Source: Trichostrongylus colubriformis
Lineage: Eukaryota > Nematoda > Chromadorea > Rhabditida > Trichostrongylidae
Direction: 5' to 3'
Length of the DNA stretch: 64,000 nt
Assembly: GCA_963978905.1 (NCBI GenBank)
Contig: OZ022259.1
Location: 7,068,001 to 7,132,000 of the forward strand
Below the pieces are notes generated by a model that worked only from the letters and a program-made list of their open reading frames with translations, did no database searches and was not told the DNA's origin. Each line of letters opens with the position of its first letter. The stretch's first letter is position 1. The translations under genes and the position numbers were made by a program. Of the stretch, positions 34,394-47,800 are shown piece by piece.

Positions 34394-35463
34394 CACACTT
34401 AGCCGATTATATAATGTAGGATCTTGAGAAGATACAAACATAAGGCTACACAGGTCACATTTCTACATCGTCTCTCTCTTATTATGGACTTGAATTGATC
34501 TGTACTCTTTGAAATAGAACATCACTGGTCACTTCGTGGTGGTGCAGTTCGGAACCGCACGAGCATATCAGGTGGTTCTGACAGACTAGTGAAGGACTTT
34601 ACCCTATGCTTTTTCTAGAGCCCCATTCGTGGTAGAAAAAAAACGAGAACCACAAATCGCACTCATATCTGAGCACTTCTTCCTATCAAAGCTATCGGCC
34701 TAAAATGATTAGCCTCAACCCCGATAACGCGAACAGGTCAAAGTCCTTGGTTGATAAGCGAACAGTGTGTTGGGCCATGAGAGATTTTCCAATACAGGGA
34801 ATCGAACGACAGACCTTGTAGGCGTCGACCCAGAGCACGAGACACACAACTGATAGCGTGTCAGTGTCGTCTTTGTGTATTGCGCGAGTTGTGTAGACGG
34901 GTTTTGTTTAACTATAGGCATCGACTGCATCATGTATGCTAGTCGATCTTGGACTACTCCAAAAACCCTACTTGTTCGTCACTGCATGTCTTCTATCTTC
35001 ATTGAACCAAGCCAGATTTCCATATCTCTTGTTCCAATTACCTGAACAGGTCAATATGAGCAAAGCTGGATTTTGATCATGAGGGAGAACAGTTACTATT
35101 CTACATTTGTTTAAAAACCTTAACTAGATATCCTCTACTTCCAGCGCTGGTTCGAATCGGAAAATGGTGTGGAAAAATGCACCTAGGGCTCTTATTATTA
35201 TCAGAAGCGCTACAAAACATTCAGCCATAGAGAGTATCTAGGCCTAACCTCGTACTTTCTCACCACCATGCTAGTAATTTAGTGCACCAGGGCTCCTGTG
35301 CTGGATTTTCAGTGTAGTATGTATTGAGTTGTTCAACAATACATAAGCCACTCGTTTTCATGTCTGTTTTCCACATTATTCTCTTTGTTTGTTTGTTTTT
35401 TTTTGCAAAATGTTTGTACTTAAGTATATGATGGAGCCTTTTCTGCTCTACAAGGCTATTATA
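34394..35463. other. Intergenic stretch, nothing identified
   Basis: No gene seen. A B-box-like TTCGATTCC occurs on the minus strand at about 34800, without a tRNA fold. A GGAGCCTTTTCTGCTCTACA motif at about 35433 resembles the hairpin of the foldback element. Confidence 0.4.
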
Positions 35464-36207
35464 CAGGGGGTGCCAAAAAAAAAAGTAATTTTGCCCACGG
35501 CTCACATCTCCCAATTATACAAAACATAGGGAAACGAAAGAAATGAAAGTATTGGGGCAAAATATTCCCGAAATGTTCCTCTAAAAGCAGGAACAAGCTG
35601 AGACTCACTTCTTTCATTTTCATAAAAATATAGTACCTTTAAGGGGCGCAGTCGGGCTTCGGAGCACCCACGGTATTAAGGTCCCCTTAAAACAGTGGAG
35701 CCGGGTTCCATGGTAGGTCTTTTGTGGGAAGCTTCCTAAGGATTGGCCCTTCGGTTCATGGAAGTCACAGAGCCCCTGCTGCTTGGACAAGGCTGCTATG
35801 ATCCGAAGTATCACTTTCATGCCCAAATCCGCCTCCGGAGGGATTTCAGTGGTAAGTGCACGTTTTGGCTCTTGGAAACGAAGGGCGCTGAGAACCCGGA
35901 AAAAAGGGGATCCTAAAGAACACCACCCAGTATGAATCCCCTTAGGTACCCAGAGTGAACGGACCTCAGCAAGGTTGTGAACGAGGGCGACAAAATTTCG
36001 GATTTTGCCCAGTTGAGGTGACACATGTTGTTCACTATTTCCTCGCTCCCGTTCCTGCTCGTGCAGGAGGCTGCCACGGAGTATGGTGATAGAGTGAGGT
36101 CTGCTCTTGAATCTGGGGATGTGAATACCTCAACAGAATTTGCTGTAGTTCGACTAAAGAGGGGTGAAAGTGGACGAGACAAAATTACTTTTTTTTGGCA
36201 CCCCCTG
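35464..36207. mobile_element. Tc1/mariner-type MITE (CAGGGGGTGCCAAAA ends), copy 1
   Basis: Inverted ends CAGGGGGTGCCAAAAAAAAA and TTTTTTTTGGCACCCCCTG, flanked by TA on both sides. The interior (GAACGGACCTCAGCAAGGTT, ACGAGGGCGACAAAATT) is shared with the 36570 copy. No intact transposase. Confidence 0.9.
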
Positions 36208-36569
36208 TATTTGTTTCCTGAATCCATCAACTGTTTAACACTGTAAAGGCTCAGTAAGGAATATCCAGGAGGCGAATCTGCATTTTTCGCTTCTTCTCTT
36301 TTTTGCTTATAATCGAGACTTAATCAAACAGATACATACTTGTCCAACAAGCCTCAGTCACAACAATAAGTTTTTCTGAAATGATTAGACACGGAGCGGA
36401 GCAGGTGAGCTTTCAGATCTCGATGATAATGAAGAAGAGCAGATGCCCGAAGTGAAAATTTTTGCTTCTGGGTGCTCCATTTCTGAGCCTCAGAAATATT
36501 AAACAATAAGTGTTCAAAAAACAAGTACTAGAATTTCGTGTAGCAGAAATAGCTCTATCGATTCTTATA

Positions 36570-37768
36570 CAGGAGGTGCTATAAAAGAGTATTTCCTCGC
36601 GGCTCACTTCCGCCGAGAATACAAACCAGAGGGTAAAGCAAAGAATTAGGGCAAAATATCCTCGGAATATTCCTATAGAGGCAGGAGCAGGCTGGAGCAT
36701 ACCTCTTTCACCGTCATAAAAATATGGAGGCCTCAGTCGGCACAGTTGGACTTCGGAACACCTACGATATCAGGGTACGCCTCGAAGAGCAGAGCCAGCT
36801 TCCTTGGTGGATCTTTCGTGGAGACCCTCCTAAAGACCGATTCTCGGGTTCATGGAAGTCACGGTGCCCTTGCTACTCGGGCAACGCTGCTGTGATTCCA
36901 ACTATCATTTGAATACCTCAAATCTGCCTCCGGAAGGGCTCCAGTGGTAACGGCACGTTCTGGTTCTTATTGTTAGAAACGAAGGGCGCTGGGAATCCGG
37001 AAAAACGGAATGTTCAAGAACGCCGCCCAATATGAACCCCCTTCGATACCCAGAGTGGACGAACCTTAGCAAGGTTGTGAACGAGGGCGACGAAATTCCG
37101 GATTTTCTCAGTTTAGGTGTCACATCTTATTCACTCGGAAGAAGCTCCCGATTCTGTTCGTGCAGAAGGCTGTTACGGAGTTAAAGACACCGTAAGGGAG
37201 TAATTTTGGCTTACGGTAGAGCAGACGTAGTGTGGACGAGTTCAAGTGACCGCCATTGCACAAACTCGCCAATTTGACGCCTTGGCATGGTGCCAAGAGA
37301 AGATGTTTCCATTATAAAGTTGTTCATTCCTTTTACCTTCTCCTTTGTTCTTTCTTATATTGTTTCTAGATGTACTTACATGAATGTTAATGTAGTTGGG
37401 AATGGCCACTCCACTGCGCTGGGAGTCAGGTGCTACAACTAACGTTGGCCCGCGGCCGTCTCCGACAGCGGACAACTCGGAACGCCAGTGCGATGATGCG
37501 AGTGAGGCGCGAATACACACCGCAGCGATGCACTTTTGAGTTCGCGTTTTTTCACCGATTATCGCTTCCAACCTTCTGCGTTCGTTACGAAATGCTCATT
37601 TCTTTGTATGTTTCTCTTGTTTCGGACCCCCTTCCGGTTCCTTTAAGCGATAGTGCGAACTGTGTTCTTGAATTCGGGGATGGGAATTGATTGTCAGAAA
37701 TTGCTAAAATTCGATTAAAGTAGGGTTGGAAGTGGAGGGAAAATAATTACTCTGTTTTGGCACCCCTG
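36570..37768. mobile_element. Tc1/mariner-type MITE, copy 2, interrupted
   Basis: Ends CAGGAGGTGCTATAAAAGAG and CTGTTTTGGCACCCCTG, flanked by TA. The interior is collinear with 35464-36207 but split by the TTAA-flanked MITE at 37181-37646, which explains the extra length. Confidence 0.88.
37181..37646 (-). mobile_element. TTAA-flanked MITE, copy 3, nested
   Basis: Reverse copy of 29065-29535: starts TTAAAGACACCGTAAGGG and ends CCCCCTTCCGGTTCCTTTAA. It sits inside the 36570-37768 element, so it moved later than that one. Confidence 0.9.
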
Positions 37769-38886
37769 TATATATAAATGTAGAAAACAAGAAAAACAAT
37801 ATGAAAAAAGAGAATGAGAAACCAAGCGCATTTATCACACAATTTAGCATTTACTACATATGGTTTCAGTCACTGCAATCGTGAACATATCAAAGGGTTG
37901 GGAGTGATATTCCACGAGTTTTTCAATTGTTGGCCTTTTTCTCACTTATACGTTTTACAGATGTCATCTACATCTCCTATATCATAGTTAGGCCTTCAGT
38001 GTGTCTACGTTTTCCATTGTTAATAAGGAACATCACGAATATTACAAGAAGGTGTATAGCGCTTATGGTTAGACGTAACTCACATAGGCAATAGCCCCAT
38101 GGGACTTCTAAAAGAATAATAAAGTCAAAAAATAAGGCCACTCACGGAAAGAACTATCAGTTTTTTTCTCATACTCCAGTTCTATGAGTCTTTCTTTCAT
38201 CATTAACCTCTGAAATTTTTTCAAAAAATCATCAATTCGAAATATTTGAAATAGTTGCAATCTCATATGATACTTATGAAATTATCCTTATGCATGATTT
38301 CAAGGAGTGCACATTCGAGCAACGTGATTTATACAAGGTGAATTTTCTAGTTTATGACCGTGATGGAAAGAAATGACGCGATTTCTTTTGAAGTATTGCA
38401 CCATGTATTTTGAATTAGATACAATCTCACCAAGCAGCACAATTACCAACGTACTTCATTTTAGGGACCTTTTCGACTAATTATGTTGTGTTAAGTTCGA
38501 CTACTCACGATGAAACTATTCCAGTAGGAATCGCCCACTAGTTCCTGGAGGGGGCACCATTCGAGTGGCACTATTGCTATCATTCGACTGTAAAATTGAA
38601 AGTCTAGTCTGCTCCAGAGATAAAAAATTTTATTGAATTACTGATAATCTCATTTGTAGAGAAGCATTCTACATACATTATCACTGCTTTCATATATTTG
38701 TAGATAGAATATGACCTCCATATGGCATGTAATGTTATAGAAAAATCCTCACAGTATGAGGTACTTCTGCTGCCAAAACTCTCTCAGTTTTTACTTTCCG
38801 AGTTGATCATTTTTTTGCGATCGTCCAGCCGACGCAAACTTTTTGCTCTAATTTCCTTAATCTACTTAAATGCACAGAAACGCCTC
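37769..38886. other. Upstream region of the acyl-CoA synthetase gene
   Basis: AT-rich, no repeat or gene recognised. It presumably holds the promoter. No promoter motif can be named from sequence alone. Confidence 0.4.
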
Positions 38887-41800
38887 ATGGCAGGTTCAGA
38901 TTCAAGAATGTGGGCGATCTTTCCGGGAGCGATCGCATTATTGGGATCGATGTTCCTGCTGTTTCTTCGAAATCGTACAAAAAAAGTCAACGCATCACCA
39001 AGTGTGTCCAGAGAGAAGCAGTCAGTCCCGATCAAGGTATGATGCATACTAATTATTATAAGTTACTCTATTATTTTCTAATGAGAAATGTGTTACATTA
39101 AAACAAATCTATGAATGTATTTCCTAAATATCGCACAATCAAACAATAAATGCACTTCCCCACCACTCAGAAACCGGCATGAGTGGGAATGATGGCTCCT
39201 CTCTGTCCACCCTTTAAAGGCACATCACCGATAATCAGATTAGTGGCGTAATAATCTTTTGGGGGAGGGGGGGGGGGGGCAGAGGGGGGTTGTAAATTCC
39301 TGGATACGTGCTCAAGTTGCACCCTTGTTGTGGTTTCACGATGCACCCTCCGACGTTGTGCCAGCCTGCCTGTTGTATTATACTTGCATGAACACAACCG
39401 AGCCACCCCCCCCCCCTAACCAAATCACACCTGGCCTTAGACGAACAAGTTTCCAGCGGCGCCTAAGTGGAAAAGAAAACTCGCCATAAGAGACGATAAG
39501 TCACTGAGCGGTGATACCGTACCCAGGGTTACTTATATTAATTATTAAAGTTTAGGATGAACCAGGTGTCTACAAAAGCGGACTCCTACTGTCGGACAAT
39601 CAATTGGTTATCGATAACATTTTTCATGGAGTAACTACGTTATGGGACGTATTTAACAGAGGATTAAAGGTTAACCTTTGCATGCTGTGGTATATATAGG
39701 CTCCACATAAATGAACATTGTTTACAGGAAAGCAAAGATGGTCCATGCTTGGGAACACGAGGCTCCGACGGGAAATACCATTTTCGAAAGTATTCCGAGG
39801 TACTAAAGGACTCCAATGGTTTCGCATCAGCGGCTGTAGGTGAACTCGAAATGAAAGCAGGTAAAGTTCACGATGCTGTACCAGCCACTGCAGTTTCACT
39901 TTGAGTCTATACAGTAAGTCTTAATAAGGCCTCGGTCGTACTTTGCGGTGACGGCGGCAGGGCGTATCTGCGTATCTCTGCGTCTTCGCCTATGCCACTC
40001 TGCCTTGTTGCCTGCGTCATCTCCGCACCTCCCCCGTGCCTTTCTCCCTCGCTGCCTGTGAACGCAGCCACGCCCCGCCGGCGGTGAGTATGACCGCGGC
40101 CTGCAGGGGTACATTTCCACTTTTAGAAGTATAACTGTCCTGAATTAAAGACAATGAGTCGAGTATCAACTATTTATATTTAATTATTGTTTGTAATGGT
40201 TGATAAGAAATTATATGTAATATACGCCTGTAGTTGGTAACCGCAGCAATCGTGGTTACATCCCTGAAGGTAACACACGATTTTAAGTCTAGCGCAAGTA
40301 AGTGATGAACACATTTTTCGAGCCCTTGAAAAGAATAGTTCACGGAGACTGCATGGTCCTTGTAGTTTCTCTTGAGTCAGCATACTAGATTTAGTATAGG
40401 AACACACACAGAGAGAGAACCCAAAAATTTTCTGTTCTAATACAGAAATCTTAAATTTCATATAAGAACTCGCTTGAATTCTCAAGAGCAAGCAACAGTT
40501 GTTGGCGGGAAAGTGTGCTGTCCAGAATCTTTACTAACTGACCGCCCCGCGTCACTCCTGCCCTGATAGCATGATCACCGCCGATTTGTTTCATTGCCCT
40601 CAGAGCCCCATACACGATACCGGCGTGGACGAAATTTCGAACAGATATATTCCTGTCATGTTTTGACTTTTTCGTGTGGAAATTTGTAGGTGACCCGTAG
40701 TCAACAAATTCATAGCTACATATATGAGAAGAAAAACTCCAATTTCCTTGAGCAAGTACTTAGAATGGGGTGTGTGCACTTATGACGGAAAATCGCGTGG
40801 ACGCCCGCGGCGGGTGCGAGTGCCAGTGGCAGGGCATGGCAGTTTTCAAGCGAGGCAGTGTGGCATGGGTAGAAGTGCAGAGGTGACGCAGCCACGCTTG
40901 GCCGGGCTCCCAAGAACATCGATTCGGCAAGTCGTGCTGATGGCGCCGCGAAGCGATTTTCCGTCGTAAGTGCACACACCCCATGCACTTGAAAGTCCTG
41001 CAAAGGCAGGGGAATGCGTAACCGTCCTGTACGATGAATTGAGATGTGAATAAATGTATTGATGTCTATCAATGATCACAGAATGATCGATGATTCAATA
41101 ATTTTAGGTGATCGAATTGGTATCTATGCTCAGAATCGTGAAGAATGGTTGATTACTGCCCTTGGGTGTATTCAACAATCGATTATTATCGTTCCACTCT
41201 ATGATACCCTTGGTGCGGACGCAGCGTCCTTTGTCGTCTCACAAGCGGAAATCAGGTGATTGCCATGGGATACCTTGTACTTTTCGACAAACACCAAATG
41301 GAAGGCTCTTTGGTCTTCCTAATATGAATCTGTTCAGTGTGATTGTGGTTGATTCCCTGCTAAAAGCACAAAATCTCGCATCAAAGAAGAGCCTGATGCC
41401 TACATTGCGGGACATGGTGATGATGGATAGGGATGGCGTCACAGATGAATTCATCCAGGAGGTTTCGCTTTTTTCAAAATAATATCGGCTCATTTAATTA
41501 ATAATGTCCTTTTTTAAGGGGAAATTTTTTCTATGAAGACATAAGTTTGTGCAGCATGTTATGCATCGTGGAAAAGAGATATCAACTGCTTTTTATGAAC
41601 AGATGTCAGTTTTTGAATACGTTACAATGGGAGCAATTTCCAAGCTGACGAAGTGCTTGTTCTAATCGACGTGTATTGACCACATCGAAGATCAAAAACT
41701 ATTTTTCACTCCGGAAAATCAAACAATCACGTGTGTCTTACTTAGCCCCGACCTCCTCAATAACTTCGAGCCAATCAGTTGCTTGAAAAGTCGCGTCGTT

Positions 41801-44800
41801 CCATGTTTTTCCGCCATAACTCGGTGATTCTTGATAATTTCATCGAATCAAGGAAATTCTCCAACCAGTCCGCCGGGAAAGTGGTGAAATGATAATAAGA
41901 GGTAGTGAGTAAGAACTGGAAAACATCACTGACCTGATTCCTTAACTTTCTAATGATAAAATTCAATTGTGAAGTAATGTGAACTGCATCCCTTTCATAT
42001 GGTATTGAAATTCAATCGGAATCACAGCAAAAACAAAATCGAAACCTGTTTTTGATAGATCACATAACCTTCTAAGTGTTTTACGAAACATGGCTGGGCA
42101 AGGAACTTAAAAGAAAAATTTTACTCCGACTCATGAGCGCTTTTGGAAAAAGGAATTTGAGAAATAATGACGCAAGTTCTCGATCATTCAACTGGTGCAG
42201 CTTGGAGAACAGGTCGGGTCTAAGTACGGGACACTTTTGATTGATTGCCTGTTTGGTCAATTTTTGTCGGCTAGACCTACCCCTGCGCCAGCCTGGAAAT
42301 TAGCCACATTCCCATCAAAAACTGAATATCCTTTTTCTGGAGCAGAAAAATCTCTTTCGAACAACGTAAAATTCTGCACAAACATGTAAGTTTATAGAAA
42401 AAATTTGCGTTTGAAGTAAAAACGACGTTACTTATGGAATGGCCCAACCAAGATTTTATAATTGTCTAGTCGAGAAATCGTGTAACGATTTCTCCAAATT
42501 TGTTTTCTGCCACAATTTGTTGATTTTTGACAACTCTTTGACAATTTTTGACACGTTCTTCAAATTTTCTCAGCCACTACGCTGTAACGGAGCGAACGGT
42601 CAGAATGAGGTGGTGAGTAGCGATGGGAATCTTTCCGCCGGAAAAATAATTTGTGAAATAAGATCAACTTGACCTCTATTACGGGGTACACACATTGACT
42701 TGAATCGCAGTCAGAACCAAGACGGACATGTTGTTGTTGGAGCAGAAAAAACCTTTCAAATGATTCATGAAGCAATAATAAACGAAGAATTTAGAGGTAG
42801 AAACCCTAATTTCAGTAAAAGTCAGTGCTTTCGAAAAAAAAAGCAATTTGGAAAAAGGGTGACATGAGGTCTTGATCAGCCAATAGTGGAAAAGTTTGGG
42901 ACATACAACTGATTGATTTTTCTTTGTCAAGTGACCTACCACTTCATCAGCGTAAAAATCGGCCCCATTCTAGGATACCTAAAAATTGTACATACCCTTT
43001 GTAGAGCAGAGGAATTTCTTTTTTCGGGTGGTATATAAATGCTGCACAGATTTGTGACCTTATTGGAAAAATATTTGCTTGACAGAAATAGCGACATTAC
43101 TGTTGGAATGTCCCAATAATTACGAAAACTTTGGAAAATATATACCAAAAATTCAAAGATCGGATTGGAATCTGTTCCCATCAATTACTGGAATCTGTGA
43201 CGTACTGTTTCTCGGAATAGAAATCGGTGCAGAAGGGTCTAACATATCAGTGATCGGCTTTCAACGTTTGATAAAGGGTCTTGAAATGAAAAAAGGCCTA
43301 TCATGAAAAGGTTGACCAGAAAAACCATATCATGATAAGATCGAGGTGACATACTGGAGTGGAGCTGTCCACTTTACCCCTGCCATCCCAAAACTTCATC
43401 AATAAAAATATGATGCATCATTCCTGAACCTGTACCATGCGTTATAACATTCCTGAACCTGTACCATGCGTTATAAAAAATACTTGGATTGCATGTCTTA
43501 CTGTAAAAGCCCACCCCTTTTTACAGGTTTTACCTTTGCGTAATGGAAGTGAACAAGCTAGGTGAGCGTGGTGATTGGCTCAACTGAAATGGGGACGATT
43601 TCAGATGAAAGAAGCGGGAATCAGGATAATCTTCATGAAGGAAGTGATTGAGCGTGGATGGCAAAATCCTCAGCCCAGACATCTACCTACAAAAGACGAC
43701 ATCTACATTATCTGGTATGTCTACTATTCATTTTTCATCGAGATTCAATTTTTAGAGCGGTTTAATTTATAATTTAGTTATACCTCCGGAACAACCGGTA
43801 CACCAAAAGGCGTTATTATTACGCATGCTAATACTGTGGCAAACATTAGTGGATGGATATATGTTCTTAAAAAGTTCATACCAGAAGTTTTGACACCTGA
43901 TTTGGTACGTCTTGCTTCATTTTCAAAAACGTCGACAATAATTTAAAGGAATCTTCCACGAAAAAATGAGTTTTTCTTTTACGCATATATTTATGTTGTA
44001 TTTGCCTAATGTGTGCCGATGGAAACTTTTATGCGAAAAAAATGTGAATCTGGCAGAGATATAGCACCAAAAAGTCCCGGCCGAGTGGGCGGAGCTTCCG
44101 AGCACGTGCCCACTGCGTCGTTCGCCGCGGTTGGAGACTCATTGTAGGAATAGAAAGTTGCGTAAACAGTCCCACTCTCCGTTCCAAACCGCGGCAGACA
44201 ACGGGACGGGGCTTTCTTTCGTAGGCCCCGCCCGGCCGAGAATTCGCGGGGCTGTTTCTTAGCCGAATTCTCATCTTTTTGTGTGAAACTTTGCATGTGG
44301 CCCACATTTGGCAAATACGACATAAATACTTTAGTATAGTATAGTAATAGTATATGGGTAACAAAGGAACTCATTTTTCCGAGGACTATTCATTTCAGCA
44401 ATAGAGTGAAAATGAGAGAAGATTGAGTCATTATTTCACATGATATCATATGATAACACCCGATATTGTTTCCATATCATCATGAGCTGCACTGACATTG
44501 GCGCCGTAATTCTTTCACAACTCAAAAATGGGAAACACAATCAAAACTAACGCGTAAAGATTGAACTATAATAAAGCGATGTGATGTATCAAGCTCGGAT
44601 GTGTACCCTTATGTCAGGATTTTCGCACCACGGAATATCGCAAGCGAAGCAATGCGGACGAGCTAAAGGTGCCATGTTGTTGGGTCCCGAAGCGATTACA
44701 AGTCAACTGCGTATCGCACCCCTAGCATTGCTGTGTAATCGTTTTAAGACCCAACTACCGCGACGCGCATAGCTCGCACACACTGCGTCGCACGCCGCTT

Positions 44801-47800
44801 GTAGTCGTGCGGAAATCTGACATAAGGGTACACACCCATCAAGCTCAATAGGTCGTAGAAAGATGGAGGGGGGGGGGGGGGTGCGGTACTCATTACAAAC
44901 AAGAACGTAAGACTTCCAGCTGGAAAGATGGATGCCACCCTTTCAACGTATCAGCATGAATATATAAGAAACATAAGAAATGGTTCCAGGTCTTGATCTC
45001 CTACCTCCCACTCTCCCACATGATGGAACAAATGTCTCATTGGTCGAATTTTATATATGGTGCCAGCATCGGCTACTTCAGCGGAAGTATTCCGGTTCGA
45101 ACATTTCTACTTCAATGTGCAAGGTCCATATGTGATATTCCTTGGATCTTGTGCATAAAAATTTATTCACAAAAATCGAAATTTTCAATTTATAGCGCCT
45201 ACTAGACGACATCAATGCCCTTCGACCCACTGCATTTCCGGTGGTTCCACGTTTACTGAACAGATTCTACGATGCCTTACAGGTAATACCATTTTGCCAC
45301 TTTCTGCTATATCGATGAGAAGTGGTATTTCCAAGATACAGTGATAAGGCATTCTTGAAATGAATTGTATTGTAGAGCAAAGTACAAAACGGTGGTATCA
45401 TTGCACGACTGGTCTACAAGGTGGCGTATTCGAAAAAACTCGCTCTTCTGAAGCAGGGTATTACTACAAGGGACAGCATTTGGGATAAGCTGGTATTCAG
45501 CAAAGTTCAGGTATGTTGATAGGTCTTGTGAGATTTTCAAAAGGTGCGAATCACTTATTATATATACAAACAATTACCATCGCTTGCGATGGGTGTATGT
45601 CGTTAGGACAGAAACATCGCGCGGCTGCGTGCGGCATGCGACGATCGCGCACGAGTTGTCCAATTCCGAGTGGGGCAGCGCATTTGCGCCATAGCTACAG
45701 TCCACTCATTGGTGCTGTCGTCCCTCGAAAACGTTCTACAATCATGATTTGTACACTCAAGTGTATATTTTTACCTGGACCTTATTCTAGGTAGGTGAGA
45801 GCCCTCCCCCCTCTCTAAAAGCTTGGGCTTATGATCTAGGTAAAAATAGCGCAAGACGCCGAGCTCAGTCTAGTGGCCCTCCCCCACAACTACATTAGCA
45901 CGAAAAAATTAGGATATGAGAAAAAAGATATAAGAAGGCCATAATACGAGTAAACGGCTACATACTATACATTGAAGCAGAAGGTTGCCCTAGTCGGAAA
46001 CGGGCGACTCGTGCGCGAACGTCGCCAGAGCGACGTCGTGTCGCGAATTTTCTGTCCTAATGACATACACCCGCTTGCGATGATTCACTTCACAGTTCAC
46101 GTCTGGTGAGGTTGAGGCCAAATTGTTATTCCAAAATTAAACCTTAGGCGTTGCATGCTTATGGCTTCTAGGGCTAAGGCATTTAAGCATGTTGTTTTAG
46201 GCACAGATAGGCGGTCGCGTCAATACTATGGCCACTGGTTCAGCGCCTATTTCAGCGGAAGTACTAGAGACATGTCGTATCGCAATGGGTGCCACAATTG
46301 TAGAAGGTTAGCCAGCAATTTTTTTTCTAGCGGTATTTTCGGTTACATGGAACTTCGTCAGAAGGTTTATGGTCGGTCGATCACGCGAGGGTACGAGTGA
46401 TTTTCTTTTCAGGTTACGGTCAAACCGAATGTACAGCAATGGCAACGATGACATGGCCTGGAGATTGGACGGGTGGTCATTGTGGTGGAGTGGCACCATG
46501 CTGCAATATCAAATTATTGGATGTGCCGGAGCTCAATTACTATGCTAAGGATGGGAAAGGAGAGGTGAGCCTCTTCGGCAACTATGTTCAACCCGATTTC
46601 AATCAAAAGCACAGTCTACAGTAACCAGGTACAAGTCGATTTACCATCTTTTGCAGCAACTCCTTAAAAACGGGTGTGTGCAGATATGACAGCGAATCGC
46701 GTGGCCGCCCGCGGCGAGCGGCGCGGCGGGCGCGAGCCAGGGCACGGCAGCCAAGCGTGGCAGTGTGGCATGAGTGGAAGCGCAGACGTGACGCAGTCAC
46801 GCTCGGCCGGCTCCCAAAGGCAATCGATACGGCGAGTCGTACTGGTGGCGCCGCGAGTGAAACGCCGCGAAGCGATTCGCTGTCATATCTGCGCACACCC
46901 CTTGAAAACTACTTGGGCTTCGCGTCACCACCGTGCGCCATCATTCCGCTTCACCTGCTGGAATCATACCGACGCCACCCACTTGAGCTCCCTACTGGTC
47001 ATATTAACAGCAAGATGGGTGGCGTCGAAGTGGGTTCGGGCTGGTGTAGAGCTGTGATAGCGCACCATGGCAGTGCGAAAAAGGTGCAGCCTGGATAGTT
47101 GTCCAAAGATCTACTCCCCCAAGAGGTGGATCGACTTCTATGGGTATCGTGGAGTGTGCCTCCAAGGTCGTGTACGCATTGGATCAGTCATCATGTACTT
47201 TTTGCCAGACTTTTCGAAAGCTCCTCTTAAAACTTCCATGTTTTCATTGCCGACCTCCCATTCTTACCATAGTACAATATTACGAATTATTTCCAGATTA
47301 TGATTCGCGGACCAAGTGTAACAAAGGGGTACTACAAAGATCCGGAAAAGACAGCGGAACTTTTTGATGAGCAAGGATTTTTACATACAGGCGACATTGG
47401 AGAAATGTTGCCTAGTGGAGCTATTCGCATAATCGACCGCAAAAAGCATATATTCAAGTTGGCACAGGTAGGGATTATTATGAGAGTTGGATTTTTTTGG
47501 GTTTATCTAATCTTCTTCAGTTGTGTAGAACGTTAATAGTGCTGGGTTCTAGGGAGAATACGTCGCACCTGAAAAGATCGAAAACGTCTACATTCGCAGT
47601 CTCGTTGTGCAGCAAATATTTGTGGATGGCAACAGTTTAGAACGGTATATTCGCACATGGGGGATCCACAACGTGAAGGAGTCTTTCGTATTTGCAGATA
47701 TTTGATTGCCATAGTTGTTCCTGAACCGAAAGTGATGGAAGACTGGAATGCTGAACACGGAGTGCCAGGTCGAACCCTTGAACAGATCTGCTCTGACAAG

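Noticed and set aside
34790..34860. tRNA-like B-box (GTTCGATTCC) on the minus strand.
   Set aside because: No A-box, and no acceptor or T-stem pairing could be drawn; at most a decayed tRNA-derived SINE.
35140..35165. Second B-box-like GGTTCGAATCG.
   Set aside because: The flanks do not fold as a tRNA.
43528..43560. Possible extra synthetase exon [11 protein letters not shown] between acceptor TTTACAG and donor GTGAGC.
   Set aside because: Its phase cannot join the next exon (43605), while 41461 joins 43605 directly in frame and gives the expected ACSL sequence.
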